Below, one piece after another: positions 8,857 through 17,425 of a stretch of DNA of 64,000 nt (positions within the stretch are counted from its first letter, which is position 1; every line of letters starts with the position of its first letter). Source of the DNA: Imbroritus primus (GTDB lineage: Bacteria; Pseudomonadota; Gammaproteobacteria; Burkholderiales; Burkholderiaceae); assembly GCF_964332355.1 (NCBI RefSeq), contig NZ_OZ201293.1, forward strand, positions 620,001 through 684,000, in the 5' to 3' direction. A program made the translations under genes and the position numbers. The notes below the pieces were generated by a model, which saw only the letters and a list, made by a program, of their open reading frames with translations, did not search any database and was not told the origin of the DNA.

Positions 8857-8884
8857 CTTAACATATTCCTAACATCTTCCTCAC
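8857..8884 (+). promoter_or_regulatory. PmrA-like direct-repeat operator upstream of eptA
   Basis: Three half-sites in exact 11-bp phase: CTTAAC (8857-8862), CCTAAC (8868-8873) and a degenerate CCTCAC (8879-8884), each separated by 5 bp (atatt, atctt). PmrA boxes are described as direct repeats of YTTAAK spaced by 5 bp. The site lies 101 bp before the eptA start and just after the kinase gene that shares the locus. Confidence 0.6.
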
Positions 8885-8984
8885 GCTGCGCTGACGGCTG
8901 CCCGGTTACGTTTGCGGCAGCCGGCGGATGTCCTGCCGGCATGGTCATTGTGACTGGCTCCCGCGGCCGGTCCTTGGGGAAGGC

Positions 8985-10634
8985 ATGCAGGCACCGTCGC
9001 AGTTCATACAGTCACGCTTCAGTTTGCGTCCATGGATGCTGACCCTGGCCGTCTCGGTGCTGCTGGTCGCGGTATATAACGTGGCCTTCTGGCGGCATCT
9101 GGTCACGGCCACCGGCGGGATGGCGGCGGGTAACCTGCTGCTGTACATGGCGACCTTCGTCATCCTCGTGTTGCTGCTCAATGCCACGCTGACGCTGCTG
9201 GCATTCCGGCCGGTGCTCAAGCCCGTCATCATCGTCCTGCTGTGCGTGACCTCGCTGGCCAGCTATTTCATGAATCACTACGGGATCGTGATCGATGCGG
9301 CGATGATCCAGAACGTCTTCGAAACCGATCCGCGCGAAGCCTCCGAACTGTTCAACTGGAAGCTCGCCGCGACCTTCCTGCTGCTGGGATTGTTGCCGTC
9401 TGTGCTGGTGTGGCGCGTGCCGCTGCGCTATGCATCCTTCCGCCGCGAGACCCTGTCGCGTGGCAGCGCACTCGGCATTTCGCTGGCGGTCGCCGTGGCC
9501 TTGCTGTTGGTGTTCTTCAAGACGTTTGCCCCGACCTTTCGGGAGCATCGTGAACTGCGCTTCCTGCTGACGCCGCTCAACTATATCCAGGCTACCAACA
9601 GCTTCGTCAAACGCAAGCTGAGCCGGCCCCTCGTAGTTGCTCCGCTGGGAACGGATGCCGTGCGCGGTCCGTTGTGGGCGGCTTCGAGCCCGCGCCGTAC
9701 GGTGATGGTGATTGTTGTCGGCGAGACAGCACGCGCCATGAATTTCTCGCTCAATGGCTATGCTCGCCAGACCAATCCTGAACTGGCGCGGCAAGATGGG
9801 CTGGTCAATTTCCGCGAGGTTTACTCCTGCGGCACCGCCACTGCCGTATCGGTGCCGTGCGTCTTCTCGGCGCTGGGACGCGCGGATTATTCGGAAAGCA
9901 AGGCAAAGAGCCAGCAGGGTTTGCTCGACGTGCTGAGCCATGCGGGCATGGATGTCCTGTGGCGCGATAACAATTCGGGGTGCAAGGGCGTATGCGACCG
10001 TGTGCGCTACGAGGATTACTCTTCCTCTGCCACACGTGATGCATTCTGCGTCAATGGCGAATGCTATGACGAACGCATGCTGGAAAAGCTGCCCGAGATC
10101 ATCCGTGACACGCAGCGCGATATGGTGATCGTGCTGCATCAGAAGGGCAGCCATGGGCCGGCCTATGCCAAGCGCTATCCGGAAGGCTTCGGGCGTTTCG
10201 GCCCGGTGTGCGATACCAATGACCTTGCCAAGTGCTCAACCGCCTCGATTGTCGCGGCCTACGACAACACCATTCTGTACACGGATCACTTTATCAGCCG
10301 GGCGATCGACATGCTCAGGGCGGAAAAAGGGGTGGATACGGCACTCATGTATTTCTCGGATCACGGTGAATCGCTCGGCGAGAACAATATGTACCTGCAC
10401 GGGGCGCCGTATATGATCGCGCCGGTCGAGCAGCGACACGTGCCTTTCATGCTGTGGATGTCACGCAGTTTCGGAGAGCGTTACCAGATCGACGGCAAGT
10501 GCCTGGCCGCACGCAGCGGCCAGACGTTCTCGCACGACAATGTGTTCCATACCGTGCTGGGCATGCTGAACGTGCAGACCGCGGTCTACAGTCCGGCCCT
10601 CGATATGGTGCATGCCTGCCGCCACGCTGCCTGA
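8985..10634 (+). CDS. eptA: Lipid A phosphoethanolamine transferase, EptA family
   Basis: An inner-membrane enzyme of 549 residues that moves phosphoethanolamine from phosphatidylethanolamine to lipid A at the periplasmic face, lowering negative charge and affinity for polymyxin. There are five hydrophobic segments in residues 1-200, then a sulfatase-like periplasmic domain. VVGETARAMNFSLNGY holds the first metal ligands and Thr284 in CGTATAVSVPC is the acceptor nucleophile, very close to Thr280 of E. coli EptA. FSDHGESLGE carries further zinc ligands. Cysteines in the catalytic domain fit the conserved disulfides. ATG 8985 follows GGGGAAGG; an upstream in-frame start at 8928 has no such site. 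Confidence 0.95.
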   Translation: MQAPSQFIQSRFSLRPWMLTLAVSVLLVAVYNVAFWRHLVTATGGMAAGNLLLYMATFVILVLLLNATLTLLAFRPVLKPVIIVLLCVTSLASYFMNHYGIVIDAAMIQNVFETDPREASELFNWKLAATFLLLGLLPSVLVWRVPLRYASFRRETLSRGSALGISLAVAVALLLVFFKTFAPTFREHRELRFLLTPLNYIQATNSFVKRKLSRPLVVAPLGTDAVRGPLWAASSPRRTVMVIVVGETARAMNFSLNGYARQTNPELARQDGLVNFREVYSCGTATAVSVPCVFSALGRADYSESKAKSQQGLLDVLSHAGMDVLWRDNNSGCKGVCDRVRYEDYSSSATRDAFCVNGECYDERMLEKLPEIIRDTQRDMVIVLHQKGSHGPAYAKRYPEGFGRFGPVCDTNDLAKCSTASIVAAYDNTILYTDHFISRAIDMLRAEKGVDTALMYFSDHGESLGENNMYLHGAPYMIAPVEQRHVPFMLWMSRSFGERYQIDGKCLAARSGQTFSHDNVFHTVLGMLNVQTAVYSPALDMVHACRHAA

Positions 10635-10672
10635 GGGTGGCTCGTACGATCGGTGCGGCAGGCGGGGCGGGA

Positions 10673-11656
10673 TCAGTCCATACTGATCTTGGCTTCGGCA
10701 GCGAGCTTCTTCCAGTCGGCGATCTCGCGCGTCACGCGCTTGTCGAGGTCCGCTGCGCTGCTGCCAACCACCACGGCGCCTTGTGCCAGGAATTTTTTCT
10801 GGATGTCCGGATCCTTGGCAGCGTTGGCGACAGAGGCCTGGAGCTTGTCGACCACGGCTTGCGGCGTCTTGGCCGGTACGAACATGGCGTACCAGGAATC
10901 CACCTCGAAGCCGGGTACCGTTTCTGCGACGGTCGGCATATCCGGGAACACCGGGCTGCGCTTGGCCGTGGACACGGCGATGCCTTTCAGCTTGCCTTGC
11001 TTGATGAACTCGGCCACGGCGGGCAGCGAGACCCACAGCGCCGGAATCTGGTTGCCGAGCACGTCGATGACAGCCGGGCCGCCGCCGCGATAAGCAATGT
11101 GCGTCAGCTTGGCTTTCGTCTTGAGGCGCAGCTGTTCACCGGCGATATGGCTGGGCGAGCCGGTGCCGGCCGAGCCATAGTCGAGGCCGTTCGGCAGGGT
11201 GTTGGCGTAGGCGATCAGCTCGCGGAGGTTGTTCGCCGCGACGCTGGGATGCACGACCAGCACCTGCGGGGCCGATGCCACGAGGCTAACCGGCTTGAAG
11301 TCCTTGAGCGTATCGAACGACAGCTTCTTGTAGATGGCCGGGTTGATGGTGTGCGACGACAGCGTCAGCAGCACGGTATAGCCATCGGGGGCGCTCTTCG
11401 CGACCACGTTGGTGCCGATCGTGCCGCCTGCGCCGCCGCGGTTTTCAACCACGATGGACTGGCCGAGTGCCTTGGCCATCGGTTCCTGGATGATACGGGC
11501 TGCGACGTCGACGCTGCCGCCGGCCGGGTAGGACACGATCATGGTGATCGGCTTGGTTGGGTAGGGATCGGCAGCAACCGCGAAAGCGGAGCAAAGGGAT
11601 AGTGCCGCGCCCGCCAGAATGGCGGCGCGGGGATGACGGGTCATGCGCGCAAACAT
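10673..11656 (-). CDS. Bug-family (TctC-like) periplasmic solute receptor
   Basis: A 327-residue extracytoplasmic binding protein of the Bug/tripartite tricarboxylate transporter receptor family, which is greatly expanded in Burkholderiales. Residues 1-29 form a signal peptide ending AVA. Family signatures are YPTKPITMIVSYPAGGSVD, ENRGGAGGTIGTN, APDGYTLL-type APDGYTVLL, and YGSAGTGSPSHIAGE. No TctA/TctB membrane genes are adjacent, so it is an orphan receptor as is common in this group. Ligand (usually a carboxylate or aromatic acid) is unknown. The start at 11656 has GGAGATC in front; a later ATG at 11644 is possible. The region upstream (11690-11810) is AT-rich. Confidence 0.92.
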   Translation of the reverse strand: MFARMTRHPRAAILAGAALSLCSAFAVAADPYPTKPITMIVSYPAGGSVDVAARIIQEPMAKALGQSIVVENRGGAGGTIGTNVVAKSAPDGYTVLLTLSSHTINPAIYKKLSFDTLKDFKPVSLVASAPQVLVVHPSVAANNLRELIAYANTLPNGLDYGSAGTGSPSHIAGEQLRLKTKAKLTHIAYRGGGPAVIDVLGNQIPALWVSLPAVAEFIKQGKLKGIAVSTAKRSPVFPDMPTVAETVPGFEVDSWYAMFVPAKTPQAVVDKLQASVANAAKDPDIQKKFLAQGAVVVGSSAADLDKRVTREIADWKKLAAEAKISMD

Positions 11657-11888
11657 TGAGATCTCCAAACTCGGCATTTAGGGATGGGCCGAGCTTATTG
11701 TTTTTTTGTCGTGTTGATGAGAAGTATTTTTCGCATTGATATGAGAAAAACACATATAACATTTACCCGATTAAACTTCTTTGCGCAAGCAGCATATGTA
11801 CTATCATTCGAGAAAAACCGGCTTGCGCCGTTGCCCAGAAGGTGCCGGCAAGGCCACGTGAATCCACGGTCCATCACCGGAGGGCATC

Positions 11889-12398
11889 ATGGAACTTCAC
11901 TTGCGATCTCATCATCTGTGGGAAGCCCGGCTGCCGGACTGGCCTGCGGCCGTTGTCGCCGGCTTTGCCGCGGGCGCGCTGGTCATGGTCCTTGAATTGC
12001 TGTGGGTGACCTTGGTCATGGGCATCAGCCCGTGGATCGGCCCGCGCATGATCGCGGCCATGCTGCTGGGGCCGGGCGTACTCGAGCCCGCGACCTTCAA
12101 CGTGTGGGTCATCGCGGTGTCGCTGTTTGTCCATTTCCTGCTGGGAAGCGTGCTGGGCGTGCTGTTCGCCCTCGTGGCCGCGCCCTTGCGCCTCGATTCG
12201 AACGTGGCACTGGTCCTGGTGGCTGGCTTGCTGTTCGGTGTCGTGGTCTATCTGGTCAATATCGTCGGCATGTCGCGCGTCTTCACTTGGTTCGCCCCGA
12301 CGCAAGGGTGGGCGACGTTCGCCGCCCATCTGGTGTTCGGCATGTTCAGCAGTTGGATGTACTGGCTTCTGGAGAGACGGGGAACGGGCATGTCCTGA
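11889..12398 (+). CDS. Four-helix membrane protein of unknown function
   Basis: A 169-residue protein with four predicted membrane segments at about 18-44, 55-68/72-97, 103-125 and 140-160. No catalytic motif was recognised. It lies directly upstream of the alternative cytochrome oxidase operon with a 381-bp spacer and could be a separately transcribed companion. The AT-rich 11700-11880 stretch shared with the divergent Bug gene probably contains promoters for both, although no clear -35/-10 pair was found. An assembly or sensing role with the oxidase would be speculation. Confidence 0.75.
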   Translation: MELHLRSHHLWEARLPDWPAAVVAGFAAGALVMVLELLWVTLVMGISPWIGPRMIAAMLLGPGVLEPATFNVWVIAVSLFVHFLLGSVLGVLFALVAAPLRLDSNVALVLVAGLLFGVVVYLVNIVGMSRVFTWFAPTQGWATFAAHLVFGMFSSWMYWLLERRGTGMS

Positions 12399-12497
12399 CA
12401 TTCACCGTTTTTCCAGCCCATGGCGCCGCTAGGCGGTGCCCGGACGCGCGGTTATTCCGCGCGTCCACTATTTTAGGATTTCGATTATCGGTACCTG

Positions 12498-12607
12498 TCC
12501 GATATATTGGGATGGGATTATCCTGATCGGCGTCTTCCATATTATTTTCCCTGGATTGTCCGATATATTGGGACGGGGATATGCCGGGAATATCCGATAT
12601 ATTGGGA
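12498..12607. repeat. Three copies of a 15-bp near-palindromic repeat in the oxidase leader
   Basis: TCCGATATATTGGGA occurs exactly at 12498-12512, 12559-12573 and 12593-12607 (start-to-start distances 61 and 34 bp). The core CCgATATATtGG is an imperfect inverted repeat. The segment 12470-12660 is clearly lower in GC than its surroundings and holds further GGATTATC-like words. The position, within 400 bp of the first oxidase gene, suggests operator sites. No known regulator consensus was recognised. Confidence 0.8.
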
Positions 12608-12779
12608 TTATCTGGCGTCCGCCGGATTTTCTCCGGATTTTTTTGCGACTTCCCCCTGCGGAAGGCGGGTATCCGGGCGTCGCGCCACCTTTCTTGCACC
12701 TCCCGGTTCCACGAACTAGTCTTGAAGCACTTGTAGTCGACATCCGGTCGGATCGGCACCGCGCGTGGTGGGGGTTGCC

Positions 12780-13937
12780 ATGGGGATGGCTGTCGCATTG
12801 CTCCTGATCGTGGTCGCCTCGGTGCTGTTTCACATCCTCAGCCCCTGGTGGTCCACACCGCTGGCGTCCAACTGGAAACAGATGGACGACACGCTCCTCA
12901 TGACGCTTGCGGTAACGGGGGCGTTCTTCATTGCCATCAACCTGTTCGTCGCCTACATCCTGCTGCGCCACCGGCACCGCCCTGGCAAGGACCGGCGCGC
13001 TGCGTACGAACCGGAAAATCGCCGCCTCGAATGGTGGCTCATCGGGCTGAGCACGCTGGGTATTGTCGGGCTGCTGGCACCGGGGCTGTTCGTCTACGCC
13101 AACTATGTTGCCCCGCCATCGCAGGCGATGCTGCTCGAAGTCACCGGCCAGCAGTGGCAATGGCATTTCCGCTTTCCCGGCAAGGACGGCCGACTCGGCA
13201 CCACGGATGCGCGCTTTGTCTCCGTTGACAACCCGCTCGGGCTGAATCCGGATGATCCCGCGGGGTTCGATGACGTGGTGGTCGAAGGCAACGAGACGCA
13301 GTTGCCGCTGAACGTGCCGGTCAAGGTGTTGCTCCGCTCCAAGGACGTGCTGCACGACTTCTATCTGCCGAACATCCGGGCCCGCATGAACCTGGTGCCA
13401 GGCATGGTGACCAGTTTCTGGTTCACGCCCGTGCAGGCAGGGCGCTTCGAGGTGCTGTGCGCGCAACTGTGCGGCGTGGGCCATCACAATATGCGCGGCT
13501 ACGTGCGCGTCACAGAACCTGCGGCGTTCGAGGCCTGGCTGGCCGGCCAGCACACCTTTGCACAGTTGCGCCAGGCCGGCGCGGCACCGCAGGCAGCCGG
13601 CACGATGCTGGGCAAGGCGCTGGCGCAGAGCAAGGGCTGCGTGGCCTGCCATTCGGTCGATGGCTCGGCCAGTGTGGGGCCGACCTGGCGCGGCCTGTTC
13701 AACCACAGCGTACCGCTGGCCGACGGCAGTACCCGGCAGGCGGACGCCGACTATCTTGCCGAATCCATCCGCGAACCGCAGGCGAGCGTGGTCAAGGGCT
13801 ATCCGCCGATCATGCCCAAGACCGTGCTCAGCGATGAGGAGGTCGCCGCATTGGTGGGCTATATCCAGTCGCTCAGCAGTGCCCCGGCAACCACCGGGGC
13901 GGGCGGAACGAATGCCGCGGCAGGGAGGCAGCCATGA
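12780..13937 (+). CDS. coxM: Cytochrome c oxidase subunit II with fused cytochrome c domain (CoxM-like)
   Basis: A 385-residue subunit II. Two N-terminal membrane helices (about 1-20 and 37-60) plus a third hydrophobic stretch at about 86-106 precede the cupredoxin domain. The aromatic electron-entry patch QQWQWHFRF, the His in VLHDFYLPN and the CuA site C227-x3-C231 with GHHNM are present. The C-terminus (about 270-370) is a cytochrome c domain with CVACH (Cys287, Cys290, His291) and a distal Met in PPIMP. Electrons would pass from a c-type donor through the haem to CuA. ATG 12780 follows GGGGG; a GTG at 12765 is the alternative. It overlaps subunit I by 4 bp. Confidence 0.93.
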   Translation: MGMAVALLLIVVASVLFHILSPWWSTPLASNWKQMDDTLLMTLAVTGAFFIAINLFVAYILLRHRHRPGKDRRAAYEPENRRLEWWLIGLSTLGIVGLLAPGLFVYANYVAPPSQAMLLEVTGQQWQWHFRFPGKDGRLGTTDARFVSVDNPLGLNPDDPAGFDDVVVEGNETQLPLNVPVKVLLRSKDVLHDFYLPNIRARMNLVPGMVTSFWFTPVQAGRFEVLCAQLCGVGHHNMRGYVRVTEPAAFEAWLAGQHTFAQLRQAGAAPQAAGTMLGKALAQSKGCVACHSVDGSASVGPTWRGLFNHSVPLADGSTRQADADYLAESIREPQASVVKGYPPIMPKTVLSDEEVAALVGYIQSLSSAPATTGAGGTNAAAGRQP

Positions 13938-15682
13938 CGGGTGACGCGCACGCGCCGCACAGCTTCTGGACGCGCTATGTCTGGAGCCAGGATCACAAGG
14001 TGATTGCGATCCAGTACGCCATTACGGCCATTGCCATCGGCATCGTGGGCCTGGTGCTGTCCAATCTCATGCGCATGCAGCTCGGGTTTCCCGGCAAGTT
14101 CGCCTTTATCGACGCGCAGCACTATTACCAGTTCATGACCATGCACGGCATGATCATGGTGGTGTACCTGCTCACGGCGCTGTTCCTGGGCGGTTTCGGT
14201 AATTACCTGATTCCGCTGATGATCGGCGCGCGCGACATGGTGTTCCCGTATCTCAATATGCTGAGCTTCTGGTGCTACCTGCTATCGGTGCTGGTGCTGG
14301 TGGCCAGCTTTTTCGTGCAAGGCGGTCCGACAGGCGCCGGTTGGACCCTGTACCCGCCACAGGCGATCCTGCCTGGCACGCCGGGACACGACTGGGGCAT
14401 CATCCTGATGCTGGTGTCGCTGCTGATCTTTATCGTCGCCGCGACCATGGGCGGGCTGAACTATGTCACCACGGTGCTGCAGGCACGCACCGAGGGCATG
14501 ACGCTGTTCCGCATGCCGCTCACGGTATGGGGCATCGTGATGGCGACCATCCTGGCGCTGATCGCGTTTCCTGCCCTGCTGGTGAGCGGCATCATGATGC
14601 TGCTCGACAAGCTGGCGGGCACGAGCTTCTTCATGCCGGCGATCGTGTCGATGGGCGCGCCGCTCGACTACAAGGGTGGCAGCCCGCTGCTATTCCAGCA
14701 CCTGTTCTGGTTCTTCGGCCACCCCGAGGTCTATATCGTGGCGCTGCCGGCCTTCGGGATCGTGTCCGACCTCATCAGCGTGCATGCGCGCAAATGCATC
14801 TTCGGCTACCGCACGATGGTCTGGGCCATCCTCGCGATCGGCGGGCTGAGCGTGGTGGTGTGGGCGCACCACATGTTCGTCAGCGGCATGAACCCGTACT
14901 TCGGTTTTTTCTTTGCCACGACCACGCTGATCATCGCCGTGCCGACTGCCATCAAGGTCTACAACTGGGTACTCACGCTGTGGCGCGGCGATATCCATCT
15001 CACCGTGCCGATGCTGTTCGCGCTGGGCTTCATCAGCACCTTCCTGATCGGCGGGCTGACCGGACTGTTTCTCGGCAATGTCAGCGTCGACATCCCGCTC
15101 TCGAATACCTATTTCGTCGTTGCGCACTTCCATATGGTGATGGGTGTCTCGCCGATCCTCGTGATCTTCGGCGGCATCTACCACTGGTATCCCAAGGTGA
15201 CCGGCCGCATGCTGAACGACACGCTTGGCAAGGCGCATTTCTGGATCACCTTCCTGGGCACCTACGCCATCTTCTTTCCGATGCACTACCTCGGTATTCT
15301 TGGCATGCCGCGCCGCTACTACGCCTTCGAGAACTACGCGTTCATCCCGCAATCCGCGCATACGCTGAACATGTGGATCTCGGTGATCGCCTTCATCGTC
15401 GCCGCCGCGCAGCTGATGTTCCTGTTCAACCTCGCGTGGAGCGTACGCCATGGCAGGCCGGCAGGCGCCAATCCGTGGCGCGCCGCCTCGCTCGAATGGC
15501 AGACGCCGCAGACGCCGCCCGCCCATGGCAACTGGGGTGCAGCAACGCCGGTGGTGTATCGCTGGGCCTACGCGTACAGCGTACCGGGCGCCGCCGAGGA
15601 CTTCATTCCCCAGCAGATGCCACCCCAGCCCGGCATCGAGGACGAACCGTATGTGCCACACCGGACGGAGGTGCTGTCATGA
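13934..15682 (+). CDS. coxN: Cytochrome c oxidase subunit I (CoxN-like)
   Basis: The catalytic haem-copper subunit, 582 residues and about 12 membrane helices. Seen motifs are MHGMIMVVY (haem a ligand His), FWFFGHPEVYI (CuB ligand and the cross-linked His-Tyr pair), WAHHMFVSGM (two CuB histidines) and YFVVAHFHMVMG (haem a and haem a3 ligands). The His-Pro-Glu-Val-Tyr motif with Tyr places it with A-type oxygen reductases. The hydrophilic C-terminal tail is about 65 residues. ATGA overlaps join it to the genes on both sides. The arrangement subunit II-I-III-III resembles Bradyrhizobium coxMNOP, an alternative aa3-type oxidase. Confidence 0.95.
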   Translation: MTGDAHAPHSFWTRYVWSQDHKVIAIQYAITAIAIGIVGLVLSNLMRMQLGFPGKFAFIDAQHYYQFMTMHGMIMVVYLLTALFLGGFGNYLIPLMIGARDMVFPYLNMLSFWCYLLSVLVLVASFFVQGGPTGAGWTLYPPQAILPGTPGHDWGIILMLVSLLIFIVAATMGGLNYVTTVLQARTEGMTLFRMPLTVWGIVMATILALIAFPALLVSGIMMLLDKLAGTSFFMPAIVSMGAPLDYKGGSPLLFQHLFWFFGHPEVYIVALPAFGIVSDLISVHARKCIFGYRTMVWAILAIGGLSVVVWAHHMFVSGMNPYFGFFFATTTLIIAVPTAIKVYNWVLTLWRGDIHLTVPMLFALGFISTFLIGGLTGLFLGNVSVDIPLSNTYFVVAHFHMVMGVSPILVIFGGIYHWYPKVTGRMLNDTLGKAHFWITFLGTYAIFFPMHYLGILGMPRRYYAFENYAFIPQSAHTLNMWISVIAFIVAAAQLMFLFNLAWSVRHGRPAGANPWRAASLEWQTPQTPPAHGNWGAATPVVYRWAYAYSVPGAAEDFIPQQMPPQPGIEDEPYVPHRTEVLS

Positions 15683-16293
15683 CCCAGGCGACCCTCGAGC
15701 GGCGCAGCACAGCGCTGCCGTCTCTGTCCGTCTCGGCGGCGAGTACCGCGCTGTGGTTCTTCATGCTGGTGGCAACGTCGCTGTTCATGCTGTTCCTGAT
15801 GGCCTATGCCATGCGCATGGATCAACCGGACTGGCGCCGGTTGCCTGTGCCCGACGTGCTATGGCTGAGCGCTGCATGGCTGGTGCTTGCCAGCCTGACG
15901 ATGCAGGCAGCCGTGATGATCGCGCGCCGCGGCAGGATGGAGGCAGCGCACCAGACGATGCTGGCCGGCGGGGTGTGCACGCTGCTGTTCCTGTGCACGC
16001 AGCTGTGGGCGTGGCGCGTGCTGGGCCAGTCGTTTGCGGATACGCCGGCCAGCAGCTTCTTCTATGTGCTGACGGCCCTGCATGGCCTGCATGTACTCGG
16101 CGGGCTATGGGCCTGGACGGTGGTGTGGCGCCGCGGCGCCGACGGCACGCGTGACGATGCGCCGGACGAGGTGCGCCTGATGACGCTGTGCGCGCGCTAC
16201 TGGCATTTCCTGCTGGCGGTGTGGCTCGTGCTGTTTGCCGCGCTCGGCTGGCTGACCCCCGAGCTGGTGCGGCGCATCTGCGGCACCGGTTGA
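15679..16293 (+). CDS. coxO: Cytochrome c oxidase subunit III-type protein, first copy (CoxO-like)
   Basis: A 204-residue polytopic protein with five predicted helices. The signature ALHGLHVLGGLWAWTVVW near residues 133-150 and ARYWHFLLAVWLVLF near the end match helices of subunit III, including the His/Trp pair of the family's C-terminal helix. It is divergent compared with the next gene. The start is fixed by the ATGA overlap with subunit I. Two successive subunit III homologues also occur in coxMNOP-type operons, where both belong to one oxidase. Confidence 0.85.
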   Translation: MTQATLERRSTALPSLSVSAASTALWFFMLVATSLFMLFLMAYAMRMDQPDWRRLPVPDVLWLSAAWLVLASLTMQAAVMIARRGRMEAAHQTMLAGGVCTLLFLCTQLWAWRVLGQSFADTPASSFFYVLTALHGLHVLGGLWAWTVVWRRGADGTRDDAPDEVRLMTLCARYWHFLLAVWLVLFAALGWLTPELVRRICGTG

Positions 16294-16307
16294 TGCGGAG
16301 CATGGCG

Positions 16308-17003
16308 ATGGCACACACCTCGATGGCAATTTCCCCTGATGCCGCGCATCCCGCAGGCGGATGGCGCGGCTTCGTCGCCGACTGGTCGTCGGACCGCACC
16401 GCCTTCCGCGTGTCGTGGGGCAAGGCGATGATGTGGATCTTCCTGCTGAGCGACACGTTTGTCTTCGGCTGCTTCCTGATCGGCTACATGACGGTACGCA
16501 TGTCGACCACGGTGGCGTGGCCCAACCCGAGCATCGTCTTCGGATTGAACGTGGGTGGAGTGGAGGTGCCGCTGCTGCTGATCGCGCTGATGACCTTCGT
16601 GCTGATCACCAGCAGCGGCACCATGGCGATGGCGGTGAACTACGCCTACCAGCGCGACCGCTATCGTGCGGCCCTGCTGATGGTGATCACTGCGATTCTC
16701 GGCGAGTGCTTCGTCGGCATGCAGGCGTTCGAGTGGAGCAAGCTGATTTTCGAGGAAGGCGTGCGGCCCTGGGGCAACCCGATGGGTGCGGCGCAGTTCG
16801 GGTCGGCGTTCTTCATGATCACCGGCTTCCATGGCCTGCATGTCACGGCCGGCGTGATCTATCTGATGACGGTCGCGCTCAAGCTGACGCGCGGCGACTA
16901 CGAGCGCGGGGGCGATTACCAGATCGTCGAGATCGCCGGCCTGTACTGGCACTTCGTCGACCTGGTGTGGGTCTTCATCTTCGCGTTCTTCTACCTGTGG
17001 TGA
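16308..17003 (+). CDS. coxP: Cytochrome c oxidase subunit III, second copy (CoxP-like)
   Basis: A 231-residue subunit III with a short hydrophilic N-terminus and about six to seven helices. SWGKAMMWIFLLSDTFVFG, the Glu-containing GECFVGMQAFEW helix, TGFHGLHVTAGVIYL and LYWHFVDLVWVFIFAFFYLW are canonical. It keeps the conserved Glu and His of the proton-side bundle better than the first copy. ATG 16308 has GGAG at 16297-16300; in-frame ATGs at 16293 and 16302 are possible, the first overlapping the previous stop. Confidence 0.92.
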   Translation: MAHTSMAISPDAAHPAGGWRGFVADWSSDRTAFRVSWGKAMMWIFLLSDTFVFGCFLIGYMTVRMSTTVAWPNPSIVFGLNVGGVEVPLLLIALMTFVLITSSGTMAMAVNYAYQRDRYRAALLMVITAILGECFVGMQAFEWSKLIFEEGVRPWGNPMGAAQFGSAFFMITGFHGLHVTAGVIYLMTVALKLTRGDYERGGDYQIVEIAGLYWHFVDLVWVFIFAFFYLW

Positions 17004-17010
17004 GGCCATC

Positions 17011-17346
17011 ATGGAAACCGCACATGAACCGCAACATCAGCAGCAACACCAGCAACACCCGATCAGCCTGTACCTGAAGATCTGGGGGCTGCTGTTCGTC
17101 CTCAGCACGCTTTCGTACCTGGTCGACTATTTCCAGCTGCAGGGCATGCTGCGCTGGACGCTGATCGTCGTCTTCATGATCGCCAAGGCCGGACTGATCA
17201 TCGCTGTGTTCATGCACATGGCGTGGGAGCGCATGGCGCTGGTCTGCGCCATCCTTATCCCGCCGGCGGCGCTGCTCGTGTTCGTCTGGCTGATGGCCGC
17301 CGAGGCGGACTATACGTTCGTGACGCGCGGCGTGTTCTTCCGCTAG
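17011..17346 (+). CDS. Cytochrome oxidase subunit IV family protein
   Basis: A 111-residue small subunit with a Gln/His-rich N-terminus (about 1-22) and three membrane helices. The helix FMIAKAGLIIAVFMHMAWE matches the prokaryotic subunit IV/CyoD family signature (K-A-x-x-V-x-x-F-M-H). It would stabilise the oxidase. It is the last gene of the operon, 7 bp after subunit III, and is followed by a bidirectional terminator. No haem a synthase, ctaG or ctaB gene lies here, so assembly factors must come from elsewhere. Confidence 0.88.
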   Translation: METAHEPQHQQQHQQHPISLYLKIWGLLFVLSTLSYLVDYFQLQGMLRWTLIVVFMIAKAGLIIAVFMHMAWERMALVCAILIPPAALLVFVWLMAAEADYTFVTRGVFFR

Positions 17347-17379
17347 CGGCGTTGTGTCGCGGAAGCGCGAGCGGCATAA

Positions 17380-17407
17380 AAAAGCCAACCGTACTGGTTG
17401 GCTTTTG
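17380..17407. terminator. Bidirectional Rho-independent terminator
   Basis: Stem AGCCAACC (17383-17390) and GGTTGGCT (17396-17403) with a 5-nt loop, A-run before and T-run after. It serves the oxidase operon on the plus strand and the convergent transporter gene on the minus strand. Confidence 0.85.
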
Positions 17408-17425
17408 CCGGGCAGGAATCTTCGC

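Noticed and set aside
14272..15678. Upstream extension of the first subunit III frame within subunit I
   Set aside because: The extension is out of frame with subunit I and Arg-rich; the real start is ATG 15679 at the subunit I stop.
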